Assembly: GCA_945872375.1 (NCBI GenBank)
Contig: CAMBYR010000138.1
Coordinates: forward strand, 1 to 6,092
DNA from: an uncultured Blautia sp.
Lineage (GTDB): Bacteria; Bacillota; Clostridia; Lachnospirales; Lachnospiraceae
Direction: 5' to 3'
DNA length: 6,092 bases
A program made the translations under genes and the position numbers. The notes below the pieces were generated by a model. The model was not told the DNA's origin. It was given only the letters and a program-made list of their open reading frames with translations, and made no database searches. The number at the start of each line of letters is the position of its first letter. The stretch's first letter is position 1. This document shows positions 1-5,484 of this stretch, one piece after another.

Positions 1-712
1 GGGAATAGGTCTGGCCGGAAACCGGATAGCATTCCTTAAATCCCATTTTTTCTGCAATCATCGGATCGATCTTGTCGATGGTTTCCTGGTCGCCGTTGAA
101 CAGCTCCAGAAAGCTTGCCTGTGTTCCTGTGGTTCCTTTGGAGCCAAGAAGCTTCATGGTTCCCAGAACATACTCCAGGTCCTCCAGATCCATCAGAAAT
201 TCCTGGGTCCAGAGGGTTGCACGTTTGCCCACGGTGGTAGGCTGAGCCGGCTGGAAATGGGTGAATGCCAGCGTCGGCTGTGCTTTGTATTTGTCGGCAA
301 ATTTCGCCAGCTCCGCAATCACGTTTACCAGTTTTTTGCGCACCAGCTTCAATGCCTCGGTCATAACGATAATATCTGTGTTGTCTCCCACATAACAGGA
401 GGTTGCTCCAAGGTGAATGATACCTTTTGCCTTTGGGCACTGTACACCATATGCATACACATGGGACATAACATCATGGCGCACCTGACGTTCACGCTCT
501 TTCGCCACATCATAATTGATATCGTCTGCGTGAGCCTTCAGCTCGTCAATCTGTTCCTGGGTGATATTAAGGCCCAGTTCCTTTTCTGTTTCTGCAAGCG
601 CGATCCACAGCTTTCTCCATGTGCGGAATTTCATATCCGGGGAGAAAATATACTGCATTTCCTTACTTGCATACCGCTCTGATAAAGGGCTTACGTATCT
701 GTCTGTACTCAT
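1..712 (-). CDS. purB: Adenylosuccinate lyase, N-terminal half (cut by window edge)
   Basis: Cytosolic enzyme of purine synthesis. It releases fumarate from SAICAR (to AICAR) and from adenylosuccinate (to AMP). The frame reads 237 codons from ATG at 712 and leaves the window still open. Visible family blocks are: residues 99-112 containing GATSCYVGDNTD; residues 150-163 with THFQPAQPTTVGKR, where His152 corresponds to the general-acid His of the fumarase/aspartase superfamily; and residues 191-202 with SKGTTGTQASF. The last residues read SGQTYS. The mobile catalytic-Ser loop and the C-terminal half lie outside, since the family is about 430-480 aa. These motifs resemble animal-type ADSL more than the short Bacillus subtilis PurB. 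The start is supported by AGGAGA at 719-724, six bases upstream. The gene has its own promoter (776-804) and is separate from the transporter operon upstream. Identity is confident; the subtype assignment is from memory of the family. Confidence 0.96.
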   Translation of the reverse strand, partial: MSTDRYVSPLSERYASKEMQYIFSPDMKFRTWRKLWIALAETEKELGLNITQEQIDELKAHADDINYDVAKERERQVRHDVMSHVYAYGVQCPKAKGIIHLGATSCYVGDNTDIIVMTEALKLVRKKLVNVIAELAKFADKYKAQPTLAFTHFQPAQPTTVGKRATLWTQEFLMDLEDLEYVLGTMKLLGSKGTTGTQASFLELFNGDQETIDKIDPMIAEKMGFKECYPVSGQTYS

Positions 713-775
713 CTTCACTCTCCTGACTTATTTTCCATAGTTGATGTCTGCCAAACCAGACTTATCCGCTTAAAA

Positions 776-804
776 ATTATATATCATCATACTTTTAAAA
801 TCAA
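776..804 (-). promoter_or_regulatory. Sigma-A-type promoter for purB
   Basis: On the minus strand TTGATT (799-804) and a perfect TATAAT (776-781) are separated by exactly 17 bases. The predicted transcript starts near 769 and gives a leader of about 57 nt before the purB start. The leader contains a perfect 5-bp inverted repeat GTCTG/CAGAC (746-750 and 757-761) with a 6-base loop. I saw no guanine riboswitch core and no recognisable PurR box. Confidence 0.8.
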
Positions 805-824
805 CAGAAAACCCGATTTTCCGT
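797..824 (-). terminator. Probable weak intrinsic terminator after the ABC transporter operon
   Basis: On the minus strand, ACGGAAAA (817-824) pairs with TTTTCTGT (804-811), giving 8 bp including one G-U pair, around a 5-base loop. The tail is TGATTTT. It lies about 22 bases after the ATPase stop codon. The stem is AT-rich and the U-tract short, so termination may be partial. The tail overlaps the -35 box of the purB promoter. Confidence 0.45.
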
Positions 825-845
825 CTCTTTCTTTTGAAAAAGCCG

Positions 846-1631
846 TTACCCTTGTGTAAAATGCGACAAAAACTGACGGGTACGCTCTTCCTTCGGGTGC
901 TCGAATACCTGATGGGGATCTCCCTGCTCCAGGATATATCCGTCATCCATGAAGATCACTTCACTTGCCACATCCCGGGCAAAGGACATTTCATGCGTCA
1001 CAATGATCATGGTGGTATTTTTGTCTGCCAGTTCCCGGATGACCTTCAGTACCTCACCGGTGAGCTCCGGATCCAGCGCGGAAGTCGGTTCGTCAAAGCA
1101 GAGGATATCCGGCTGAAGAGCAAGGGCACGGGCAATGGCCACACGCTGACACTGTCCGCCGGAAAGCTGATGAGGATAATTTCCCATCCTGTTTTCCAGT
1201 CCCATCTGACGAAGCAGCTCCTGGGCATGCACACGGATCTCCTCGTGTATTTCTTTTTTCCTTTTTTTATAATCCGGCTGTTCTTTGGCAAGGAGTTCTT
1301 TGGCAAGCATTACATTTTCCAGCGCCGTGTACTGTGGAAACAGATTGAAGGACTGAAAGACCAGTCCGAAATGCAGTCTCTTTTTACGGATGGAAGATTC
1401 CTGCCATGTGGATGGATTTTCCGTATCAAGCAGCGTCTCTCCGTTTACACGGATCACACCCCTGTCCGGATGCTCCAGGAAATTCAGACACCGAAGCAGT
1501 GTGGTCTTTCCGCTTCCGGAGGAGCCGATAATGGAAAGCACCTGCCCCTTTTCCAGGGAAAAGCTGATGTCCTTGAGAATTTCCGTATGATTAAATGATT
1601 TGCAGATATGTTCCACTTCTAATATCGCCAT
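846..1631 (-). CDS. Polar amino-acid ABC transporter, ATP-binding protein
   Basis: A 261-aa ATPase subunit that energises uptake from the cytoplasmic face of the membrane, of the HisP/GlnQ/ArtP type. All nucleotide-binding motifs are intact: Walker A GSSGSGKT (36-43), Q-loop Gln93 in VFQSFNLFP, signature LSGGQ (156-160) followed by CQR where the family usually has QQR, Walker B ILCFDE (176-181), D-loop SALD (184-187) and the switch His213 in VTHE. Length is close to the 240-260 aa norm; the extra residues are mainly a charged, lysine-rich insertion at about 115-135 in the helical subdomain. The start ATG at 1631 is preceded by AGGAGGAAGG, which runs into the permease stop codon; the genes are 12 bases apart and so translationally linked. 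It is the last gene of the SBP-permease-ATPase operon. The family is certain; the substrate cannot be read from this subunit. Confidence 0.95.
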   Translation of the reverse strand: MAILEVEHICKSFNHTEILKDISFSLEKGQVLSIIGSSGSGKTTLLRCLNFLEHPDRGVIRVNGETLLDTENPSTWQESSIRKKRLHFGLVFQSFNLFPQYTALENVMLAKELLAKEQPDYKKRKKEIHEEIRVHAQELLRQMGLENRMGNYPHQLSGGQCQRVAIARALALQPDILCFDEPTSALDPELTGEVLKVIRELADKNTTMIIVTHEMSFARDVASEVIFMDDGYILEQGDPHQVFEHPKEERTRQFLSHFTQG

Positions 1632-1643
1632 TGTACCTTCCTC

Positions 1644-2330
1644 CTATCTGAAATAGTCCAGTTTTTTCTCCAGACGGCTCAGAAGAACGGTCAGGATACC
1701 ATTGAAAATCAGGTAATAGACTGCGGTAAAGAACAGCGGCCAGATCTGTCCGGAAATTCCCTGAGAGCCCTTCATAAATGCCTGGCCTGCCCAGATGATC
1801 TCCTGAAGTGCAATGATCCTCGCCAGAGAAGTATCCTTTACCAGTGTGATGATCTCGTTTGACATGGGCGGTACAATCCGCTTGATCATCTGAAGAAGCT
1901 TGACTCTGAAAAAGATCTGGGTTTTTGTCATACCCAGCACCAGTCCTGCTTCCTCCTGCCCGATGGGCACACTCTGAATGCCGCCCCTGTAAATCTCAGA
2001 GAAATAGCAGGCATAATTCAGGATAAAGGATACGGATGCCGCGGTAAAACGTCCTGCCTCCCCGCTTCCCCAGATGGGATTATGAAGTACCAGTCCCGGA
2101 AAATAAAAGATGATCAGAAGCTGGATCATCAGCGGCGTACCGCGGACGATCCCCACGACCAGTTTTGAGAAAATGCCAAGCGGCCGGAACCGGGACATGG
2201 AGCCGAAGGAAATCAGCAATCCCAGCGGCAGTGCGCCAAGCAAGGTTACAAAAAACAATTTTAATGTCTGAAGGAAGCCGATGTTCAGAGAGTGGAGAAC
2301 GATCGGCATCTGTTCCATGATCTGTTCCAT
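1644..2330 (-). CDS. Polar amino-acid ABC transporter, permease protein
   Basis: A 228-aa inner-membrane subunit of the HisM/GlnP family. Hydrophobic spans are seen at about residues 18-42, 54-80, 96-112, 160-180 and 197-219. The family motif RGTPLMIQ is at 63-70. The cytoplasmic EAA coupling loop begins at E127-A128-G129 with the conserved G133; its end reads VKLLQ, so the usual Pro of the I-LP ending is Leu. The substrate-dependent segment NEIITLVKDTSLA (158-170) is typical. I chose ATG at 2330 because AGGA lies 7 bases upstream and family members begin with this kind of short N-terminus. The frame is open back to a TTG at 2390 and an ATG at 2381, but neither has a Shine-Dalgarno sequence. 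Only one permease gene is present, so the channel is presumably a homodimer. It sits between the SBP gene (with a terminator in between) and the ATPase gene. Confidence 0.94.
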   Translation of the reverse strand: MEQIMEQMPIVLHSLNIGFLQTLKLFFVTLLGALPLGLLISFGSMSRFRPLGIFSKLVVGIVRGTPLMIQLLIIFYFPGLVLHNPIWGSGEAGRFTAASVSFILNYACYFSEIYRGGIQSVPIGQEEAGLVLGMTKTQIFFRVKLLQMIKRIVPPMSNEIITLVKDTSLARIIALQEIIWAGQAFMKGSQGISGQIWPLFFTAVYYLIFNGILTVLLSRLEKKLDYFR

Positions 2331-2337
2331 TGAAAAA

Positions 2338-2341
2338 TCCT
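2338..2341 (-). promoter_or_regulatory. Ribosome binding site that sets the permease start
   Basis: AGGA on the minus strand, 7 bases before ATG 2330. It is weaker than the AGGAGG-type sites of the neighbouring genes, but it is the only site near a candidate start in this frame. Confidence 0.6.
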
Positions 2342-2438
2342 GCTTTCTGTTTTTATTGGAAGGTTGTGATTTCGGGAGCATGAAATGCAAAGCAATCAGA
2401 TATTATTTCCGAATAGCTCTCCCATTATGGCTGACGCC

Positions 2439-2469
2439 AAAAATAGAGAGCGGTATAACCGCCCTCTAT
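2439..2469 (-). terminator. Intrinsic terminator between binding-protein and permease genes
   Basis: On the minus strand a 12-bp stem (2458-2469 with 2443-2454) closes on a 3-base loop. Its only imperfection is one G-U pair, which would be an A-C mismatch if read on the plus strand; this supports the minus orientation. Five U residues follow (2439-2443). It begins 25 bases after the binding-protein stop. No convincing promoter is visible between it and the permease start, so it probably attenuates rather than ends the operon, giving excess binding protein. Confidence 0.85.
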
Positions 2470-2494
2470 GACAGTACAGTTTATGATAAACCAA

Positions 2495-3283
2495 TTACTT
2501 CTGTTCTACGATAGCATCCTGTACGCCGTATTTTTCTGCACACTCTGTCATGCTGCCGTCTTCATAGCTTGCTGCGAAGAATTCATTCAGTGCTTCTGCC
2601 AGGTCAGAGCCTTTACGGAAGCCTACGCCATATTCTTCACTGTTCAGCTCTACGGTGTGAGTCAGGTTTTCATAGCCTGTGCCTTCACCGATCATTGCTG
2701 CTGCCATCAGAAGGTCGATGACTGCTGCATCGGAAGTTCCTGCAGATACTTCCATCAGCGCGTCAGCCTGTGCTTTTACCGGTGTGCATTCCAGTTCCAG
2801 AGCAGTTACTTCTGCTTCTCCTGCACTTCCTGCTTCCACTGCGAAGATCAGGTCCTTCAGGCTGTCTGTATCCTGATACTGATCTGCAACATCTTCCGGA
2901 ACAACGACTACCTGTGCGTTCTTGCAGTATGCATTGGAGCATTCCATAGCACTGGTCACCTCATCGGTAAGGGTCATGCCGTTCCATACACAGTCGATGG
3001 TCTTTCCGTCCAGTTCCATGATCTTGTTGTCCCAGTCGATCTCTACAAACTCAACTTCTACGCCAAGACTCTCTGCAAATGCTTTTGCCATATCTGCATC
3101 AAAGCCGACCCATTCATCGCTTCCTTCTTCTTTGTAATCCATCGGAGCGAAATCCGTAATACCAACTACAAGGGTTCCTTTTTCTTTTACATATGCAGCA
3201 TCGCTTTCATCAGCTGCAAAAGCAGTTGCGCTCATAGATAATACCATGGTGGATGTCAGTAACATTGCAATTAATTTCTTCAT
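2495..3283 (-). CDS. Polar amino-acid ABC transporter, extracellular substrate-binding protein
   Basis: A 262-aa secreted solute receptor of the bacterial family-3 binding proteins (HisJ/GlnH/FliY type). Residues 1-23 form a signal peptide: MKK, a hydrophobic core, then SATAFA with likely cleavage before ADESD. There is no lipobox Cys, which is unusual for a Gram-positive receptor. Family landmarks are VGITDFAPMDY (40-50), GFDADMAKAFAE (60-71), NGMTLT (101-106) and EYGVGFRKGSDL (218-229). Asp190 in DAAVID matches the Asp that binds the substrate amino group. The Arg normally found just after the GMTLT segment, which holds the carboxylate (Arg77 of HisJ), is Val109 here, so the ligand may not be a standard amino acid. 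Mature Cys residues are 98, 115, 120, 166 and 248. ATG at 3283 is chosen because AGGAGA lies 8 bases upstream and the signal peptide starts there; the longer open frame to a GTG at 3364 would begin at the predicted transcription start. First gene of the operon. The substrate is not assigned. Confidence 0.94.
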   Translation of the reverse strand: MKKLIAMLLTSTMVLSMSATAFAADESDAAYVKEKGTLVVGITDFAPMDYKEEGSDEWVGFDADMAKAFAESLGVEVEFVEIDWDNKIMELDGKTIDCVWNGMTLTDEVTSAMECSNAYCKNAQVVVVPEDVADQYQDTDSLKDLIFAVEAGSAGEAEVTALELECTPVKAQADALMEVSAGTSDAAVIDLLMAAAMIGEGTGYENLTHTVELNSEEYGVGFRKGSDLAEALNEFFAASYEDGSMTECAEKYGVQDAIVEQK

Positions 3284-3291
3284 TTTAAAAT

Positions 3292-3297
3292 TCTCCT
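3292..3297 (-). promoter_or_regulatory. Ribosome binding site of the binding-protein gene
   Basis: AGGAGA on the minus strand, 8 bases before ATG 3283. It excludes the upstream GTG extension and places the start at the signal peptide. Confidence 0.8.
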
Positions 3298-3330
3298 CAC
3301 TTGATATTGAATTCTTTGTGATTTTGATCT

Positions 3331-3364
3331 GTGCCGGCTTCCCATTTTTCAGGCCTCTCAGCAC
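3331..3364 (-). other. Possible 5'-terminal hairpin in the transporter operon leader
   Basis: On the minus strand GTGCTG (3359-3364) can pair with CGGCAC (3331-3336), 6 bp with one G-U pair, around a 22-base interior. The left arm begins at or next to the predicted transcription start, so the hairpin would cap the 5' end of the messenger. The rest of the leader (3284-3330) is AT-rich and unstructured by eye. No T-box, riboswitch core or leader peptide was recognised. Confidence 0.3.
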
Positions 3365-3370
3365 GCTATA

Positions 3371-3399
3371 ATATTATCAGTTTAGCACAGTAAAGTCAA
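3371..3399 (-). promoter_or_regulatory. Strong sigma-A-type promoter of the ABC transporter operon
   Basis: On the minus strand TTGACT (3394-3399) and TAATAT (3371-3376) are spaced by 17 bases, and TGA directly precedes the -10 box (extended -10 pattern TGnTAATAT). The predicted start is near 3364, leaving an untranslated leader of about 80 nt. The promoter lies only about 43 bases after the stop of the TPR gene, with no clear terminator between, so read-through from the upstream unit is possible. Confidence 0.85.
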
Positions 3400-3441
3400 T
3401 ACCAGGTTTGCATTTCTTTCCCCAAATTTCTTCGAATTTAT

Positions 3442-4224
3442 TCAGGAGCCTGTGCTGCGGTGATAATCCCGGATAAGATTTTCCAGTGTATGATCCACAT
3501 GCTGGGAATATACCTGTTTTTCCGGGCGTTTTGCAAAGCGGTCCAGTGCCTCCCGGATATCTTTGCCGACTTCTTCGCCCACATTCAGTTCACTGATGCG
3601 GCTTTCGTATTCAATGGGAGTGCGGATGCTGCGGTACGCAAGAAGATAAACCTTAAGCGCATGGTCATCCCTCTTTTCCTCGTACGCCTTCCAGAAGCAG
3701 TCCACCGCTTTTTCCATCTGAAACAGATAGCTGTAGGCGCAGCCCAGATTGTGATACACCGTCCCGGCAAGCCCTTCCTGAGCCACCTCCAGATCATCGC
3801 GTTCCAGAAGCCTCTGATACGTGCGGATTGCCTTCACATACATTCCGTTTTCCACCAGGGCGTCCCCCTTCTTTTTTTCCCGGACAGCCAGCGGTTCTCC
3901 ATCCAGCTTCCGGATCATGCCGTTCAGCACCTTTAGTTCCTCGTAGGTCAGATAGTTGATCTCCTTGAAAATCGGGTACAGGATCTCTTCCGCACCGGAA
4001 AATTTTCCCAGATGGGGACGCAGCTTCGCCGCCAGCTTGGGAAGCTCCAGTTCCTTCTGAATCCAGGTGCAGAGCCCTTCATTGATGACGGTCTGATCCA
4101 CCAGATACAGGTTATGAAACAGAAAATAACATAATTCTTCTATTGTATAAATATTGGTACTGATATTCTCAATATAATATGGTCTTTCCGCTTTTTTATT
4201 CTGACATAATATATATCCGCTCAT
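3442..4224 (-). CDS. Conserved hypothetical protein with TPR-like repeats
   Basis: A 260-aa protein I cannot name; cytoplasmic by appearance, with no signal peptide or membrane span. The N-terminal part (about 1-75) begins SGYILCQNKKAERPYYIEN and continues as a predicted helical domain rich in Leu, Tyr and Phe. From about 117 there are two TPR-like units. The first, about 118-140, has the G-x6-G-x-Y-x2-A-x3-Y pattern (GDALVENGMYVKAIRTYQRLL). The second, about 155-183, carries NLGCAYSYL and EKAVDCFWKAYE. The C-terminus (about 205-260) is charged and helical. TPR repeats usually mediate protein-protein contacts, so an adaptor role for the neighbouring Hsp70-like protein is plausible but inferred. 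The start ATG at 4224 has AAGGAGGA six bases upstream, overlapping the stop of the previous gene, with only 12 bases between the genes. It is the last gene of the three-gene unit. Real gene: very likely. Function: unknown. Confidence 0.85.
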   Translation of the reverse strand: MSGYILCQNKKAERPYYIENISTNIYTIEELCYFLFHNLYLVDQTVINEGLCTWIQKELELPKLAAKLRPHLGKFSGAEEILYPIFKEINYLTYEELKVLNGMIRKLDGEPLAVREKKKGDALVENGMYVKAIRTYQRLLERDDLEVAQEGLAGTVYHNLGCAYSYLFQMEKAVDCFWKAYEEKRDDHALKVYLLAYRSIRTPIEYESRISELNVGEEVGKDIREALDRFAKRPEKQVYSQHVDHTLENLIRDYHRSTGS

Positions 4225-4236
4225 GATCGTTCCTCC

Positions 4237-5484
4237 TTACCAGCGGGTGTTTTCTTTCCAGACCTTCCCGCTTGAAGGGAACATTTCCCCGAAGCCCAGA
4301 TCCCGCACGGTAATCTGACATTCGGAAGCGGAAATATAGGCAAGCTCCACACGAAGACGTGTGGTTTTGTTTGGACGCTTCGGAAGACCGGGAAGGCTCA
4401 TGGATACACGGCGTTTTTCCGGCTTTTCCATGGTTGCCACCGTAAAGATCAGTTCCTCCATGTTGTCCAGGATCAGCTCGCACTGCGCCTTGCACTCATA
4501 CCAGTTGTTCCCGGCTTCGATCAGCGGATAATACGCCGGAGAGCCCATGACGCGCATCTCCATGCCCACATCTGCCAGTACCAGGGAATCGCTCATATAG
4601 CGATATCCCTTGAGATTCTTCTTTTCCAGACGTTCCACGGCCGCCATGCAGGCACCCCTGGCAAACAGATTGTTTCCGTAAAATACCTTCCGTTTCTGGA
4701 AGCAAAGCATTTTTACAGACTGCTTTGCCCATTCCTGGTCAAATCCCATTCCCGTGATCTGGATGCTGGAATACAGATCGCTTCCCAGCGTCTGCTGAAT
4801 AAACCGACAGAAATCCGCATCCTTCTGCTTCGGCTCCGCGCCCAGAACTGTTTCCACCGGCTCATCGATCCGGACAAGCACCGGCCGCATACCGGAATTC
4901 ATATACATTTTCCGGAAGGATACTTTTTCCGACTGGAAGGTATACCATGCCACATTCCTGTTCCAGGTATCCCGTTTCTGTGTCAGCATATAGTAATAAA
5001 AGCTCTCCCGATAATCCAGAAGCATCAGCTTTTCCGGCGAAAATCCCAGAAACGCGCATGCTTTCTGGAAGTTGATCACCTGAGTACCGGTGAGAACAGG
5101 CGTGGTGATGACCATACATTTCGTATTTTTTACGATATCCATGATCCCCAGAAATTTCAGCATTCCCTTGAGGAATACTGCCAGGAGCTCATGGGGAGAC
5201 ATCTCCTCTCCCGCCACCTCCACGGAATCTGTGCTGTCGGAAATCCCGTAAAGGTCGTTCACCATGACGCCGCCCTTTTCCCGGGCAAAGTACTCTGCTT
5301 CCAGTCCCATGCAGTAATCTCCGTGCTCCACTCTCCGGCAAAGGCAGGTGGGTGCTTCAAACTGACTGCTTCCCACCTTCATGCTGATGGAACGCGCTTC
5401 ATCCGCCGCCCTGTCATAATAACAGATCTGGGACCGTTCTTTTCCAAAATCAATTCCTATCATCAAGTCACGAATTTCGTTCAT
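4237..5484 (-). CDS. Divergent Hsp70/actin-fold protein of unknown function (probable DUF5716 family)
   Basis: A 415-aa protein, probably cytoplasmic. The order of segments follows Hsp70. Residues 9-20 (IGIDFGKERSQI) resemble the phosphate-1 motif IGIDLGTTNS. Residues 126-167 begin ITTPVLTGTQVINFQKA and end with LLDYRESFYYYML, matching the position of the Hsp70 segment around VPAYFNDAQRQAT and INEPTAAALAYG. Residues 241-255 (IQITGMGFDQEWAKQ) resemble the adenosine motif, followed by NLFARGACMAA (272-282) in place of Hsp70 AVALGAAIQA. Residues about 300-405 are beta-rich; LPGLPKRPNKTTRLRVELAY and ITVRDLGFGE (391-400) recall the Hsp70 substrate-binding beta domain. The phosphate-2 motif DLGGGT is absent: the matching stretch reads VAWYTFQSEKV (178-188). 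ATP hydrolysis is therefore doubtful. ATG 5484 is supported by AAGGA at 5493-5497, 8 bases upstream, and overlaps the previous gene by 17 bases in another frame. The DUF name is from memory; the Hsp70 reading is my own motif comparison. Confidence 0.88.
   Translation of the reverse strand: MNEIRDLMIGIDFGKERSQICYYDRAADEARSISMKVGSSQFEAPTCLCRRVEHGDYCMGLEAEYFAREKGGVMVNDLYGISDSTDSVEVAGEEMSPHELLAVFLKGMLKFLGIMDIVKNTKCMVITTPVLTGTQVINFQKACAFLGFSPEKLMLLDYRESFYYYMLTQKRDTWNRNVAWYTFQSEKVSFRKMYMNSGMRPVLVRIDEPVETVLGAEPKQKDADFCRFIQQTLGSDLYSSIQITGMGFDQEWAKQSVKMLCFQKRKVFYGNNLFARGACMAAVERLEKKNLKGYRYMSDSLVLADVGMEMRVMGSPAYYPLIEAGNNWYECKAQCELILDNMEELIFTVATMEKPEKRRVSMSLPGLPKRPNKTTRLRVELAYISASECQITVRDLGFGEMFPSSGKVWKENTRW

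Noticed and set aside
715..738. Seven-codon reading frame (MENKSGE) in the purB leader, ending just before the purB start
   Set aside because: It overlaps the purB ribosome binding site, has no Shine-Dalgarno sequence of its own and no codon bias suggesting a regulatory leader peptide; chance is the simpler explanation.
713..775. Purine riboswitch or PurR operator upstream of purB
   Set aside because: The leader is too short for a purine riboswitch with expression platform and no three-way-junction core or PurR-box pair is visible.
834..1598. Long plus-strand open frame (254 codons) opposite the ABC ATPase gene
   Set aside because: Fully antisense to a gene with all ABC motifs; the product is rich in Cys, His and Phe and lacks any recognisable domain or good ribosome binding site.
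2331..2390. N-terminal extension of the permease to TTG 2390 or ATG 2381
   Set aside because: No ribosome binding site at either start, and the added residues are polar and unlike family N-termini.
2468..3241. Long plus-strand open frame (257 codons) opposite the binding-protein gene
   Set aside because: Antisense shadow: a Cys/Phe-rich low-sense translation of a well-supported gene on the other strand.
3284..3364. N-terminal extension of the binding protein to GTG 3364
   Set aside because: It would bury the signal peptide behind 27 polar residues and start at the predicted transcription start without a leader.
3284..3364. T-box or amino-acid riboswitch in the transporter leader
   Set aside because: About 80 nt with only one weak hairpin, no T-box sequence and no terminator before the start codon.
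3425..3440. AT-rich short inverted repeat (AAATT/AATTT) after the TPR gene as a terminator
   Set aside because: Only 5 A-T pairs and no U-tract; too weak to call.
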